Part shown: one piece after another, positions 7,741-17,781 of the stretch
Layout of the letters: the number at the start of each line of letters is the position of its first letter
How positions within the stretch are numbered: the first letter of the stretch is position 1
Notes under the pieces: model-generated
What the model saw: the letters and a program-made list of their open reading frames with translations, nothing else
What the model was told of the DNA's origin: nothing
Database searches by the model: none
Translations under genes and position numbers: made by a program
Source of the DNA: Chitinimonas sp. BJB300
GTDB taxonomy: Bacteria > Pseudomonadota > Gammaproteobacteria > Burkholderiales > Chitinimonadaceae
Length of the DNA stretch: 33,184 bases
NCBI RefSeq assembly: GCF_002735695.1
Contig: NZ_PDZH01000048.1
Coordinates: 1-33,184 of the forward strand
Direction: 5' to 3'

Positions 7741-8148
7741 GTGAACGAAACGAATATTCCAAAGTTGATTAAGTTACATCGATTAGCTGTTTGGGTAGCG
7801 ATAGCCAGCTTTGTCAGCATGTGTACGCATATTTATGCCAGTTTGGCGGTGCTGCCAATTCAACTTTACTGTGTGGTACGGATAAGTCGGGAGATAAAAC
7901 TAAGGTGGTGGGGACAGGTTGTGTATGTTCTTCTGACATTGATACCTGTTGTAAGTACTTTGGCAATGCTTTCACTCAGCAATAAAGCAGCCCAGCTCTT
8001 GAAACATGCAGGAGTACCAATGGGCCCTATGGGTTTCAAGGCAGGGGAGGCTGAGAAGGTGAATTATTCGATGGTGTTTCTACGGGCAGCAGATGCTAAA
8101 GACACAACTAAGGAGTCTGATACTTCTAGCGACGAGCTTAAACAATAA
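7741..8148 (+). CDS. Small membrane protein of unknown function
   Basis: I do not recognise this 135-residue protein. It has two to three hydrophobic segments (about 14-35, 55-78) separated by a short basic loop (RISREIKLRWWG), then a polar, charged tail ending in KDTTKESDTSSDELKQ. The layout suggests an inner-membrane protein with a cytoplasmic tail. It starts at GTG 7741 with AAAGGTG upstream at moderate distance. Its stop codon is inside the rising arm of the terminator at 8147-8173. Base composition is more AT-rich than in the neighbours, which may mean a more recent arrival. It follows the LysR gene by 50 nt on the same strand. Confidence 0.65.
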   Translation: MNETNIPKLIKLHRLAVWVAIASFVSMCTHIYASLAVLPIQLYCVVRISREIKLRWWGQVVYVLLTLIPVVSTLAMLSLSNKAAQLLKHAGVPMGPMGFKAGEAEKVNYSMVFLRAADAKDTTKESDTSSDELKQ

Positions 8149-8173
8149 AAAGCCGCCAAATTGGCGGCTTTTT
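8147..8173. terminator. Bidirectional terminator between converging genes
   Basis: AAAAAGCCGCC (8147-8157) pairs perfectly with GGCGGCTTTTT (8163-8173) across an AAATT loop. The A-run and T-run on the two sides make it a good intrinsic terminator for both the membrane-protein gene (plus) and tpx (minus). Confidence 0.9.
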
Positions 8174-8187
8174 GTATGACTGCTGCC

Positions 8188-8688
8188 TTATTTCAAAGCG
8201 GCAATAGCAGCTTCGTAATTGGGTTCATCTTTGATTTCAGCAACCAGTTCACTGTGGATGACCTTGTTTTTTTCATCGAGTACGACCACGGCGCGCGCTG
8301 TTACACCAGCCAATGGGCCACCAGCAATATCCACACCGTAGTTACGGATGAATTCACGGCCACGCATGGTGGACAGCGTGACGACATTGGTCAGGCCTTC
8401 GGCACCGCAGAAGCGCTTTTGGGCGAATGGCAGGTCAGCCGAAATGCACAACACCACGGTATTGGGGAGTTTGTCGGCTTGGGCGTTGAACTTGCGCGTC
8501 GAGGTGGCGCAAGTAGGGGTGTCGATGCTTGGGAAGATATTCAACACTTTGCGCTTGCCAGCATAGTTTTCCAGCGTGATATCGCCTAGGTCTGCATTGA
8601 CCAAGGCGAAGTCGGGGGCTGTGCTGCCAACCGCTGGAAAACTGCCGTTTACGGGAATAGGATTGCCGCCGAGGGTAACGGTAGACAT
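8188..8688 (-). CDS. tpx: Thiol peroxidase (atypical 2-Cys peroxiredoxin)
   Basis: A 166-residue thiol peroxidase, the usual length for Tpx. The peroxidatic Cys60 lies in IDTPTCATS with Thr57 beside it, the resolving Cys94 in KRFCGAEG, and the active-site Arg132 in VTARAVV. The enzyme reduces hydroperoxides, mainly alkyl ones, using thioredoxin, forming a Cys60-Cys94 disulphide in each cycle. I chose ATG 8688, which begins MSTVTLGGN as in the family and has GGAG upstream; a frame from 8700 adds four residues. It lies downstream of a paralogue lacking these residues, with a hairpin in the gap. Confidence 0.96.
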   Translation of the reverse strand: MSTVTLGGNPIPVNGSFPAVGSTAPDFALVNADLGDITLENYAGKRKVLNIFPSIDTPTCATSTRKFNAQADKLPNTVVLCISADLPFAQKRFCGAEGLTNVVTLSTMRGREFIRNYGVDIAGGPLAGVTARAVVVLDEKNKVIHSELVAEIKDEPNYEAAIAALK

Positions 8689-8716
8689 GAAATGCTCCAA
8701 TTTTTGGGGTTAAAAA

Positions 8717-8746
8717 ACACCATTCCCGCTTGCGCAGGAATGGTGT
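8717..8746 (-). terminator. Hairpin with U-tract between the tpx paralogues
   Basis: ACACCATTCC (8717-8726) pairs perfectly with GGAATGGTGT (8737-8746). On the minus strand the stem is followed by TTTTTTAA, so it has the form of an intrinsic terminator for the upstream Tpx-like gene. Its U-run ends only about 23 nt before the tpx start codon, so it may act as an attenuator or partial terminator within a two-gene transcript. Confidence 0.75.
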
Positions 8747-8778
8747 CGAGGGTTCTTCCGGACGGAGTGAAACGTTAC

Positions 8779-9303
8779 TTAGTTGGCTGCAGCCGCAGCA
8801 GCTGCCAACATGGCTTCGGCCAATTTTTCGTAGTTAGGTTCCGAGTTCACATCCAGTACCAGTTCGGAATACAACACATTGTCGTCTGTATCGAGGCCAA
8901 ACAGCGCTGTTGCCATCATGCCTGACAAAGGAATATCGGTGATCATCACACCGTAATCCTTATGGAAATCACGCCCTCGCATGGTGGAGAGCAGCTGTAC
9001 CTTGCGCATGCCTTCAGTCGCCATCACCCGCCCCAGCGCATAGGGTGTATCGATCGAAACCACAAAGCACTTGGCGTTGGGAAAGCCATCCGCAATCGTC
9101 TCAAGTCTGCGGGCAATCTTCAGACCTATCTCCGCATCGACGCTCGGAACGACGGCAATGACTTTGCGTCGTCCGATGAATTTGGCAAGGGGTACATCGC
9201 CCAAGTTGGTGTCGACCAGCATGAAGCTCGGCGCGTTATCGCCGACGCGGGGAAAACGGCCACCCACACCAAGGGGTTCGCCGTTCAGTAGCACAGTGGC
9301 CAT
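8779..9303 (-). CDS. Tpx-like protein lacking all catalytic residues
   Basis: A 174-residue protein that aligns with the neighbouring Tpx without any gap over about 165 residues, sharing FPxVGxxAPxF, LGD, GxRKV, PSxD, LSTMRGRxF and SELVxxxxxEPNYE. At the positions that do chemistry it differs: Thr57 is Ala, Cys60 is Gly, Cys94 is Met and Arg132 is Thr. Its only Cys is at 79, on a buried strand in the family. The frame is intact and has a strong ribosome binding site (GGAGGA), so it looks like a maintained protein and not a decaying gene. The C-terminus is a run of alanines followed by Asn. It cannot work as a normal peroxiredoxin; it might partner or regulate Tpx, or bind a peroxide or another ligand. 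Annotation pipelines would probably call it thiol peroxidase by similarity. Confidence 0.9.
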   Translation of the reverse strand: MATVLLNGEPLGVGGRFPRVGDNAPSFMLVDTNLGDVPLAKFIGRRKVIAVVPSVDAEIGLKIARRLETIADGFPNAKCFVVSIDTPYALGRVMATEGMRKVQLLSTMRGRDFHKDYGVMITDIPLSGMMATALFGLDTDDNVLYSELVLDVNSEPNYEKLAEAMLAAAAAAAN

Positions 9304-9472
9304 GTCTTGTATCCTCCGGTTAATTGCCTTTGCAGTATTGACAGCCGCGAGGCTGAAAGCAAGGTGGCGTCTGGTTCAAGAGGCTTAAACAGATTCAAAT
9401 TACTTGTTCACTGTGTCTACTGCCCGTTGCTTGCTGGAATACTTGCGGCCGGTGGGGCTAGGGAATAAGAAG

Positions 9473-10777
9473 TCAGTTCGACTGTGGGTAGAACCAGTAC
9501 AGGGAATAGCCGCTTGACTTCATTGTTCCCAGATCAAGCTGTAGAAAGACGCGCAAATCGGTGCCGGCGCCTAAGGAGGTGGGAAGTGGGGCGGGTTGGC
9601 CGTCGGCTTGTGGGGCGATGTATTGGTCAGGATTAAATACCTTGCGCGCAACAATGCGGTCGTTGTCATCGGTCAGCGTCAATTCCAATAGCGGTAGCGC
9701 TTGCGCAAAACTGGCTTGGTTACGCAATGTGGCATTCAGTTGGATCAGGCTTGAATGATCGGCCACATAGGTGAGTTCATTCCATTCTGTCCGTAAAAGC
9801 TCTGCTCTGGCTGGTAATTCCAGCGTGCAGCCCACTTGCGCACAGAAGCGCTCCAGCTTGGGCTCGATACCAGGAAGTTGGACGGCTATCTCGGTACGAT
9901 AGCGTAAGGTGAACTGGCCTATCAGGGCGATCAGCGCCAACAGGGCCGGGATGCTCCATAACCAGCGCCATGGCGAGGGCGCATTGGGAACCCGTAGAAG
10001 TGCTTCGTCCTCTTCTGTCAGGATAGGACGATAGTCATGGGGGTGCTCTGGCCTGACGGTATGGCTGGTAACCATGGCGGCACTAGCGGGAACGAGGGTA
10101 GGGGCCAATGCGGCAGACAGACGCGCTTCGGTTTCCTGGTTCACATGTTGTGTCCAACGCTCAAACGCTTCGGGCGATATATCGTCGTTTGAGCCGACCG
10201 CCGTAATCTCGATCGTTTGCTCCTCCTGTTCTGCTGGTTCTGCGGGCTCATCTTCCGGAGGAGCAGTGGGGGAGGCAGCAGGAGGAGTAGCAGCAGGTGC
10301 CGGTGTTGGAGTAGGCGGGAACTTGCCTGGTGAAGTATCTAGCCCCTCCAGCGTCGGGAAACCCAGCGTGGGTTCTCGTTTGCCCAGATTACCGGATTTG
10401 TACTGCGCGGGTTCTGGCGTGATGGGGGGAATACTGGCGTGTTGCAGTTTAGGATGGACTGCTGCGGGTAGTTGGTCTTCGGTATCCGGCTTGTCGGCGG
10501 TTTCCAGCATGCTGGCCATATTGACCAAGCCATGCCCGGCCGCTTCGGCGTGGACCTGTTCCTGTGGTGCGGGCGGTTGTGCAGGCTCTGCCGAGACTGG
10601 CGTTTCTGTCACTGCCGATTTGATTGCTTCCTTTTGCGCATCGCCAACAAAATGCGTGCGCGCATCGAAAACAAACGCACAGCGACCGCAGCGCACCTTA
10701 CCGTCAAAAGCGGTCAGGTGGGCGTCGGTAACGCGAAAACTGGTGCGGCAATTAGGGCAGCGCGTAACGTGGTACAT
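9473..10777 (-). CDS. Zinc-ribbon (MJ0042) and DUF3426 membrane protein
   Basis: A 434-residue protein found after prmA in many betaproteobacteria. The N-terminus is an MJ0042-type zinc ribbon with Cys7, Cys10, Cys30 and Cys33. A long Pro/Ala/Glu-rich linker (about 45-260) follows, then one membrane span (about 270-290, WLWSIPALLALIALIGQFTL) and a C-terminal DUF3426 domain that would lie in the periplasm (LNATLRNQASFAQALPLLEL...). No activity is established; the architecture suggests a cytoplasmic metal-binding or sensing head joined to a periplasmic domain. It starts 39 nt downstream of prmA and is probably in the same transcript. Confidence 0.88.
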   Translation of the reverse strand: MYHVTRCPNCRTSFRVTDAHLTAFDGKVRCGRCAFVFDARTHFVGDAQKEAIKSAVTETPVSAEPAQPPAPQEQVHAEAAGHGLVNMASMLETADKPDTEDQLPAAVHPKLQHASIPPITPEPAQYKSGNLGKREPTLGFPTLEGLDTSPGKFPPTPTPAPAATPPAASPTAPPEDEPAEPAEQEEQTIEITAVGSNDDISPEAFERWTQHVNQETEARLSAALAPTLVPASAAMVTSHTVRPEHPHDYRPILTEEDEALLRVPNAPSPWRWLWSIPALLALIALIGQFTLRYRTEIAVQLPGIEPKLERFCAQVGCTLELPARAELLRTEWNELTYVADHSSLIQLNATLRNQASFAQALPLLELTLTDDNDRIVARKVFNPDQYIAPQADGQPAPLPTSLGAGTDLRVFLQLDLGTMKSSGYSLYWFYPQSN

Positions 10778-10816
10778 GGCGGGGATTCTAGCGGGCCTCC
10801 GCAGGTGTGCAAGCGC

Positions 10817-11701
10817 TTACTTGCGTATACCTGCAATACGTACCCAACCTTCGCGTTCTGCAGACACGCTCAACGTGAAGTTTGGGGCATAGATAGCAAT
10901 AATATCGTCGGCTTGTTCGGCCAGGATACCCGATAGCACCAGACGACCACCAATATGGCAGCGACTGGCCAATAGCGGCATCAGCATCTTGAGCGGGTTG
11001 GTCAGGATATTGGCGAAGACGAGGTCGTAAGTTTGTTCTGGCGCGGAGTCGGGCAAGAAAAAGCGCGCCTGCACATGGTTTTGCTCGGCATTCTGTTGGC
11101 TGGCGACCATGGCCTGGCTGTCGATATCCACACCGTGTACTTCACCTGCCCCCAGCAGCTTGGCTGCAATGGCCAGGATGCCGGATCCACAGCCGTAATC
11201 AAGTACGCTTTCCCCGGCCTTTACTTCAGCGTCGAGCCACTGTAAACATAACCAGGTGGTGGGGTGGCTGCCAGTACCAAACGCGAGGCCAGGGTCCAGG
11301 GCGATATTGATTGCATTGGCGGTTTGCACATGCCATGTGGGGGTGATCCACAGTCGGTCCGACACTTGGATGGGGTCAAATTGTGATTGGGTCAGCCGCA
11401 CCCAGTCCTGTTCCTCCACCCGGCTTACCGTGTGTACGGGTGGGGTTATCCCAACCACATTGGCAGCGCCCGTTACCATTACCTCGGCATCACTGTGCTC
11501 TTCCAGCAGCACGACCACGACGCTTTCATCCCATAGCTGTTCCAATGGCATGCCGGGTTCGCCGAATATGGGTTTTTCCATTTCGGTGCCGGCAGTGGCA
11601 TCTTCAATGCTGACGCTGAGCGCCCCTAGGTCGAGCAGCGCATCCGACAGGGCTTCGGCATGAGTGGAATTGGCATGGATACGTAGTTCTTGCCAGGGCA
11701 T
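10817..11701 (-). CDS. prmA: Ribosomal protein L11 methyltransferase
   Basis: A 294-residue SAM-dependent methyltransferase that trimethylates lysines and the N-terminus of ribosomal protein L11. The N-terminal substrate-recognition domain (about 1-60) begins MPWQELRIHA as in the family, and the catalytic domain has the SAM-binding LDYGCGSGILAIAA motif and the ANILTNPL motif IV. I chose ATG 11701, preceded by GGAG at a normal distance and giving the family's usual length (about 293); a start at 11728 adds nine residues. It follows accC by 140 nt, with a strong hairpin between. Confidence 0.95.
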   Translation of the reverse strand: MPWQELRIHANSTHAEALSDALLDLGALSVSIEDATAGTEMEKPIFGEPGMPLEQLWDESVVVVLLEEHSDAEVMVTGAANVVGITPPVHTVSRVEEQDWVRLTQSQFDPIQVSDRLWITPTWHVQTANAINIALDPGLAFGTGSHPTTWLCLQWLDAEVKAGESVLDYGCGSGILAIAAKLLGAGEVHGVDIDSQAMVASQQNAEQNHVQARFFLPDSAPEQTYDLVFANILTNPLKMLMPLLASRCHIGGRLVLSGILAEQADDIIAIYAPNFTLSVSAEREGWVRIAGIRK

Positions 11702-11728
11702 GGCGGACTCCGGGAGAGAAAAAGACAA

Positions 11729-11757
11729 CGGCCGGGTTGATTAATCCAACCCGGCCG
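11729..11757 (-). terminator. Hairpin between accC and prmA
   Basis: CGGCCGGGTTG (11729-11739) pairs with CAACCCGGCCG (11747-11757) around an AT-rich loop. On the minus strand it is followed by TTGTCTTTTTC, so it may terminate part of the accC transcript or reduce expression of prmA. Confidence 0.65.
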
Positions 11758-11841
11758 GTGCGAATTTTACCACTCAAGTGCCATACCGGCAGCATTGAGT
11801 CGGCAAATGAGCCAAGTCTGCCCATCTGCAATTGCAGGCAT

Positions 11842-13191
11842 TCAGCCTTTGGATGCAGCCAGCAAGTGCTCCAGATAATGGATGGACGTACCGCCCTTGA
11901 TGAATCCCTTATCGTTGAACAACACCTGATGCAATGGAATGTTGGTCTTGATGCCTTCAACCGCCATTTCCGACAGTGCGATCCGCATCCGGGCCATGGC
12001 TTGCTCGCGCGTGTCGCCAAAAGCAATCACCTTGCCTACCATCGAGTCGTAATTCGGGGGGACGGTATAGCCTTGGTAGATATGCGAATCTACACGGATG
12101 CCAGGGCCGCCTGGCGGGTGATAGGTTGCGATTTTGCCCGGGCTGGGTGTGAACTTGAATGGGTCTTCCGCATTGATGCGGCATTCCATCGCGTGACCCT
12201 TCAAGGTGATGTCTTTCTGGGCAAAGCGGAGTTTCTCACCTGCGGCGATATGGATTTGTTCCTGCACGATATCGATACCGGTAATTTGCTCGGTAACAGG
12301 GTGCTCTACTTGAACCCGCGTGTTCATTTCAATGAAATAGAATTCACCGTTCTCGAAAAGAAACTCGAAGGTGCCGGCGCCACGGTAACCAATCCGGCGG
12401 CAGGCTTCGGCGCAGGCTTCACCCACTTTTTTGCGTTGCTTGTCGGTAATACCTGGCGCTGGCGCTTCTTCAATCACCTTCTGGTGACGGCGTTGCATCG
12501 AGCAGTCCCGTTCACCAAGGTAGACGGCGTTACCGTACTCGTCGGCCAGTATCTGGATCTCGATATGGCGCGGGTTTTCCAGAAACTTTTCCATATAGAC
12601 GGTGGAGTTGCCGAAGGCTGCCCCAGCCTCGCTACGCGTCATGTCTACCGACTTGATCAAGTCTTCTTCTGCGCGTACGACGCGCATGCCACGGCCGCCG
12701 CCACCGCCAGCTGCCTTGATGATGACGGGGTAGCCCACCTTGCGCCCGATCTTGAGCATTTCGTCCGCATCATCGGGCAAGGCGCCGTCGGAACCGGGTA
12801 CACAGGGCACACCGGCTGCTTTCATTGCATCTTTGGCAGACACTTTATCGCCCATAAGGCGGATCGATTCGGGACGAGGACCGATAAACACGAACCCCGA
12901 TTGCTCGACGCGTTCTGCGAAATCGGCGTTCTCGCTCAAAAAGCCATAGCCAGGGTGGATGGCTTGCGCATCGGTCACTTCAGCTGCGGCGATGATGGCG
13001 GGGATATTCAGGTAAGACAGGGTGCTGGGCGCAGGACCGATGCAGACCGACTCATCGGCAAGCTTCACATATTTGGCTTCGCGGTCGACTTCGGAATGCA
13101 CTACCACCGTTTTTATGCCCATTTCACGGCAGGCGCGTTGAATACGCAATGCGATTTCACCGCGATTGGCGATAAGTACTTTTTCAAACAT
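11842..13191 (-). CDS. accC: Biotin carboxylase subunit of acetyl-CoA carboxylase
   Basis: A 449-residue biotin carboxylase, the standard length. It carboxylates the biotin on AccB with ATP and bicarbonate in the first step of fatty-acid synthesis. The N-terminal domain opens with [13 protein letters not shown]; the ATP-grasp domain has the glycine-rich loop [13 protein letters not shown] (about 162-174) and the [14 protein letters not shown] block carrying Glu and Arg active-site residues; the C-terminal domain has PSPGKI. GGAGTG lies just before the ATG. It is 89 nt downstream of accB; the gap is purine-rich on the plus strand but has no further gene. Confidence 0.98.
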   Translation of the reverse strand: MFEKVLIANRGEIALRIQRACREMGIKTVVVHSEVDREAKYVKLADESVCIGPAPSTLSYLNIPAIIAAAEVTDAQAIHPGYGFLSENADFAERVEQSGFVFIGPRPESIRLMGDKVSAKDAMKAAGVPCVPGSDGALPDDADEMLKIGRKVGYPVIIKAAGGGGGRGMRVVRAEEDLIKSVDMTRSEAGAAFGNSTVYMEKFLENPRHIEIQILADEYGNAVYLGERDCSMQRRHQKVIEEAPAPGITDKQRKKVGEACAEACRRIGYRGAGTFEFLFENGEFYFIEMNTRVQVEHPVTEQITGIDIVQEQIHIAAGEKLRFAQKDITLKGHAMECRINAEDPFKFTPSPGKIATYHPPGGPGIRVDSHIYQGYTVPPNYDSMVGKVIAFGDTREQAMARMRIALSEMAVEGIKTNIPLHQVLFNDKGFIKGGTSIHYLEHLLAASKG

Positions 13192-13280
13192 GGATCACTC
13201 CGTGAGGGGTGAGGAGCGTGGGGTGCGAAGTGAGCGGCGTTGGACGTCTCACATTGCTCGACCCACATGCCTCACAGAAT

Positions 13281-13742
13281 TCAACCAATTACAAACAAGG
13301 GTTCGCCATATTCCACCGGGGAGCCATTGTCGACCAGAATGGCTTTGATCACGCCGGAAGTTTCGGCTTCGATCTCGTTCAGAAGCTTCATGGCTTCGAT
13401 AATGCACAGTGTGTCGCCAGCAGCGACCTGCTGGCCAACTTCGGCGAATGCTTTAGCACCAGGGCTGGAGGCGCGATAGAAAGTCCCCACCATGGGTGAC
13501 TTCAGTACCGCGCCATCTGGCAGGGTACTGGCGGCTGGGGCGGGGCTGGAGGCTGTTGCGGGTGCTATGCCGGGCATTGCGGGCGCGGCAAAGTGCTGGG
13601 CGGGCGGTTGCGCATACATGATTTGCGCATTTTGGTTAACGCGGGTGATGCGTACTTTCTCTTCACCTTCAGTTACTTCAATTTCGGCGATGCCAGATTC
13701 TTCCACGAGGTCGATCAGCTTTTTGAGCTTGCGTAGATCCAT
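13281..13742 (-). CDS. accB: Biotin carboxyl carrier protein
   Basis: A 153-residue biotin carrier subunit of acetyl-CoA carboxylase. The N-terminal part ([15 protein letters not shown]) is followed by an Ala/Pro-rich linker (about 43-78) and a lipoyl/biotinyl domain with the biotin-accepting Lys in [10 protein letters not shown] (Lys119 from the chosen start). ATG 13742 is preferred because AAGGGA lies 6 nt before it; the ATG six bases upstream (13748) is too close. It is placed between aroQ and accC in a conserved betaproteobacterial order, and BioC/BioD elsewhere in this window help supply its cofactor. Confidence 0.97.
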   Translation of the reverse strand: MDLRKLKKLIDLVEESGIAEIEVTEGEEKVRITRVNQNAQIMYAQPPAQHFAAPAMPGIAPATASSPAPAASTLPDGAVLKSPMVGTFYRASSPGAKAFAEVGQQVAAGDTLCIIEAMKLLNEIEAETSGVIKAILVDNGSPVEYGEPLFVIG

Positions 13743-13799
13743 GCCCATTCCCTTTTAGTCATTTTGGTATTTTGCGTATATCAAGTGCCCTGAATGAAT

Positions 13800-14288
13800 T
13801 CAGGTTGACTGATTACGCTTGAGATAGTCAATCGCGTGTTCAAGCGCATAGCTGTAACCCGCTGCGCCCAAACCACAAATAACGCCCACCGCGAGATCCG
13901 AAAAGTAGGAGTGATGCCGGAAAGGCTCGCGGGCGTGAACGTTGGAAAGATGAACTTCGACGAAGGGCAACTTCACCATGGCCAATGCATCACGTAGGAC
14001 AATGCTGGTATGGGTGAAAGCAGCAGGGTTGATAATGATAAAGGCGGTGCCGTCATCAAAGGCCGTATGCACACGCTCTATCAGCGCCGCTTCGCTATTG
14101 CTTTGGAAGTGGGTACAGACGTAGCCAGCAGCAGCCCCCTGGTCGCAAAGGCGGCTGTTGATGCTGGCCAGGGTGTCGGCACCATAATATTGTGGTTCGC
14201 GCCGCCCGAGCATGTTCAAATTCGGGCCGTGCAGTATCAGAATGGTGCTTTGCTGTCCAGCCAAATTGTGCAAGTTTGGCTCTGTCAT
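13800..14288 (-). CDS. aroQ: Type II 3-dehydroquinate dehydratase
   Basis: A 162-residue type II dehydroquinase, which makes 3-dehydroshikimate in the shikimate pathway. The signature [18 protein letters not shown] is at residues 19-36 with catalytic Tyr35; other active-site blocks are NPAAFTHTS (about 92-100) and [17 protein letters not shown]. It is about 14 residues longer at the N-terminus than most members ([14 protein letters not shown]), and there is no internal ATG at the usual start, so the extension seems real. It heads the aroQ-accB-accC group, with 57 nt to accB. Confidence 0.96.
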   Translation of the reverse strand: MTEPNLHNLAGQQSTILILHGPNLNMLGRREPQYYGADTLASINSRLCDQGAAAGYVCTHFQSNSEAALIERVHTAFDDGTAFIIINPAAFTHTSIVLRDALAMVKLPFVEVHLSNVHAREPFRHHSYFSDLAVGVICGLGAAGYSYALEHAIDYLKRNQST

Positions 14289-14319
14289 GGCGGCGAGTTT
14301 GCCGCAGATAGCTGCACGT

Positions 14320-14348
14320 TGTCTATTATTCGACGAAAATTAAGTCAA
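14320..14348 (-). promoter_or_regulatory. Candidate sigma-70 promoter for aroQ-accBC
   Basis: On the minus strand TTGACT (14343-14348) is followed after 17 bp by TAGACA (14320-14325), 32 nt before the aroQ ATG. The -35 is good, the -10 weak. Confidence 0.4.
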
Positions 14349-14454
14349 GCATTTGCTCGAAAAATGTTTATTCTGACTAGCGGTATGCAGGCGGGCTGCG
14401 GCTTGTGAGGATAAATGGCCATTATCTCAATGGCGGAGAGTTGATTGGGGACGC

Positions 14455-14463
14455 TGTTATAAT
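14455..14463 (+). promoter_or_regulatory. Extended -10 promoter for queA
   Basis: TGTTATAAT is a consensus extended -10 (TGnTATAAT) 38 nt before the queA ATG. No good -35 is seen, which is acceptable for extended -10 promoters. Confidence 0.6.
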
Positions 14464-14501
14464 GCCGTTTTTTCCCCGTAGTTCGATTCATTTTCTACTT
14501 C

Positions 14502-15518
14502 ATGCAGCTTTCTGATTTCGATTACACCCTACCGCAACGGTTAATAGCCCAATTTCCACCTTCCCAGCGTGGGGGCAGCCGTCTTTTGCACCTGCCATCT
14601 GAGAGGGGATTATTCGATAGGCAGTTTTCTGACCTGTCTGGGCTCTTACGGGCCGGTGACTTGTTGGTGCTGAATGACACTCGTGTGATCAAGGCACGCA
14701 TGTATGGTCAGAAGGAAAGCGGGGGGCAGGTTGAAGCTATGGTTGAGCGTGTATTGGGACAGCATGAAGTGCTGGCCATGATTCGCGCCAGCAAATCGCC
14801 CAAGCCCGGTACATGGCTGGTTTTTGCGGGCCAATGGCGTGCTCAAATGTTGGGGCGGCAAGGGGAGTTTTTCCATCTGCGGTTTGAAAAGCCGGTGCTG
14901 GGTGTATTGGATGTGGCGGGCCAGCTCCCGTTACCGCCTTATATAGAGCATGTGCCCGATGGGGAGGATGCTGAGCGTTATCAAACTGTTTTTGCACGCG
15001 AACCCGGTGCAGTAGCTGCTCCGACTGCAGGACTGCACTTTACGGCAGCGATGCTTGATGCCCTGGCGCAAGCCGGGATTGATCACGCGCGGTTGACGTT
15101 GCATGTCGGTGCGGGCACCTTTCAGCCTGTTCGGGTGGAGAACCTGGCCGAGCACCGCATGCATCACGAACGTTATCAAATCCCGGCCGGGACACTTGCG
15201 GCGATTCAGGCAGCCCGTGCACGAGGTGGGCGGGTGGTGGCGGTGGGCACCACCAGCTTGCGGGCGTTGGAAGCGGCTTGCCAGCACGGTGACTTTGCTG
15301 AGCCCGAAGGGGATACCGACATCTTTATCACACCCGGCTATCAATTCCGGGCGGTTGATTCATTGATAACCAATTTCCACCTGCCAAAGTCCACTTTACT
15401 GATGTTGGTTTCTGCTTTCATGGGCTATGACCGCATGCGGGCGGCTTATGCGCATGCCGTTGCGGCCGAGTATCGCTTTTTCAGCTACGGTGATGCCATG
15501 TTGCTGGAGCGGCGTTAG
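14502..15518 (+). CDS. queA: S-adenosylmethionine:tRNA ribosyltransferase-isomerase
   Basis: A 338-residue QueA, which transfers and isomerises the ribosyl part of SAM to 7-aminomethyl-7-deazaguanine in tRNA to form epoxyqueuosine. It starts [19 protein letters not shown] as in the family and has the conserved [41 protein letters not shown] and [18 protein letters not shown] blocks. It acts after Tgt, whose gene lies 0.9 kb downstream; in many relatives queA and tgt are adjacent, but here a phosphatase gene separates them. The ATG lacks a strong ribosome binding site. Confidence 0.97.
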   Translation: MQLSDFDYTLPQRLIAQFPPSQRGGSRLLHLPSERGLFDRQFSDLSGLLRAGDLLVLNDTRVIKARMYGQKESGGQVEAMVERVLGQHEVLAMIRASKSPKPGTWLVFAGQWRAQMLGRQGEFFHLRFEKPVLGVLDVAGQLPLPPYIEHVPDGEDAERYQTVFAREPGAVAAPTAGLHFTAAMLDALAQAGIDHARLTLHVGAGTFQPVRVENLAEHRMHHERYQIPAGTLAAIQAARARGGRVVAVGTTSLRALEAACQHGDFAEPEGDTDIFITPGYQFRAVDSLITNFHLPKSTLLMLVSAFMGYDRMRAAYAHAVAAEYRFFSYGDAMLLERR

Positions 15519-15553
15519 GGTGATAATCGTCTTCCGTCTGCCATAATTTGTTT

Positions 15554-16360
15554 ATGCCTGACTCCAATCCGGTGCCGCCGCGCATCGCATTTCTGCCGCG
15601 TAATGAAAGTGGTCGCGATTTTATAGTCGGTGATCTGCATGGTTGTCGGCGTGATTTGGATGTGCTGTTGGTATCCGTTGGGTTTGATCCGCGTCGGGGT
15701 GATCGGTTGTTTGCCTGCGGTGACTTGGTGGATCGCGGCCCGGATGCCATGGGCTGTTTGAATTTGTTACGTCAGCCATGGTTTTATTCGGTGCTGGGCA
15801 ATCACGAGCAGATGCTGTTGAATGCGCTGGAAGGTGACGATGATGCAATCGCACTGTCTGTAGCCAATGGGGGTGGGTGGGCATTGGGGCGGATACTTAA
15901 GCGTGATCCTGTTTTGCTCGCGGCGGCTCAGGTGCTACGACGTCTACCGCATGTGCTAGTGGTTGGGCCGGGGACATTAGAGCGATTCAACTTGGTTCAT
16001 GCGGCTTTGCTTGATTCCCCCGCTAGTAAGAAGCTTTACAAAGATGCCGATCTGGATGCGCGTTTGGCGAATGCTGATAACAAAGTAGTAGAACGCCTGA
16101 TCTGGAGTCGTACCCTGGCTGATGAGGCTGCCGAGGCAGTTTTGGCCAAGAAGCCCGCCAGCTGGATAAATGGCTTATCAATTACGTACTGTGGCCACAA
16201 TCCCGTGCCGCATCCGATTATCTTTCACTCGCATTGCCATATCGATACCGGTGCTGGTTATGAAGGCAACGTCAATGTGGGTCGCGTCGACAGCGGTGCG
16301 CCCATGCGGCTGACGCTGGCTGAGCACCGCGGTAACGATCCGGTCTTCCATACTCGCTAA
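15554..16360 (+). CDS. PPP-type metallophosphoesterase (Ser/Thr phosphatase or Ap4A hydrolase-like)
   Basis: A 268-residue calcineurin-like phosphoesterase. The three family motifs are present in order: GDLHG (about residue 26), GDLVDRGPD (about 55-63) and GNHEQM (about 79-84). Later histidines in YCGHNPVP and GAGYEGN complete the dinuclear metal site. It resembles the bacterial PrpA/PrpB and lambda-phosphatase branch and also the ApaH branch; the substrate, protein or dinucleotide, cannot be decided from the motifs alone. ATG 15554 was chosen over TTG 15548. It lies between queA and tgt with short gaps (35 and 66 nt), so it is probably co-transcribed with queA. Confidence 0.88.
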   Translation: MPDSNPVPPRIAFLPRNESGRDFIVGDLHGCRRDLDVLLVSVGFDPRRGDRLFACGDLVDRGPDAMGCLNLLRQPWFYSVLGNHEQMLLNALEGDDDAIALSVANGGGWALGRILKRDPVLLAAAQVLRRLPHVLVVGPGTLERFNLVHAALLDSPASKKLYKDADLDARLANADNKVVERLIWSRTLADEAAEAVLAKKPASWINGLSITYCGHNPVPHPIIFHSHCHIDTGAGYEGNVNVGRVDSGAPMRLTLAEHRGNDPVFHTR

Positions 16361-17554
<1,194 letters not shown>

Positions 17555-17674
17555 TTTCGGCTGTCTGGCGGGTAGGCAGTGCGTAAATCGCATGCTGAAC
17601 TACTTGATCACCTTGTAATCTAACGTGTTTGCATTCAGGGGGACTGGCCCCACATATACAGCGTGTTGTCTGCC

Positions 17675-17709
17675 CCACCTATCCGTTGGCTGTGCTGATA
17701 GGTGGATTT
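17675..17709 (+). terminator. Terminator-like hairpin between tgt and yajC
   Basis: CCACCTATC (17675-17683) pairs with GATAGGTGG (17697-17705), followed by ATTTTG. The rest of the 227-nt tgt-yajC gap shows no gene; a promoter for yajC-secDF is likely in its second half. Confidence 0.6.
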
Positions 17710-17781
17710 TGCTACCCGGCACAGCTAGAATGCCCCGCCTGATTTTCTTTATATGTACTTCTGTTTACCGAGATTCTTTTT

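Noticed and set aside
10074-10892. A 272-codon plus-strand frame rich in Ser, Gly and Ala
   Set aside because: It is opposite the Pro/Ala-rich linker of the DUF3426 protein; its low complexity is explained by the codons of that linker.
11737-13212. A 491-codon plus-strand open frame across the accC region
   Set aside because: It is the antisense shadow of accC, which matches its family over its full length; the plus-strand product shows no domain and has no ribosome binding site.
13192-13280. Possible regulatory structure between accB and accC
   Set aside because: The GTGAGG/CCTCAC matches are short, imperfect and far apart in a low-complexity stretch; no convincing fold or motif.
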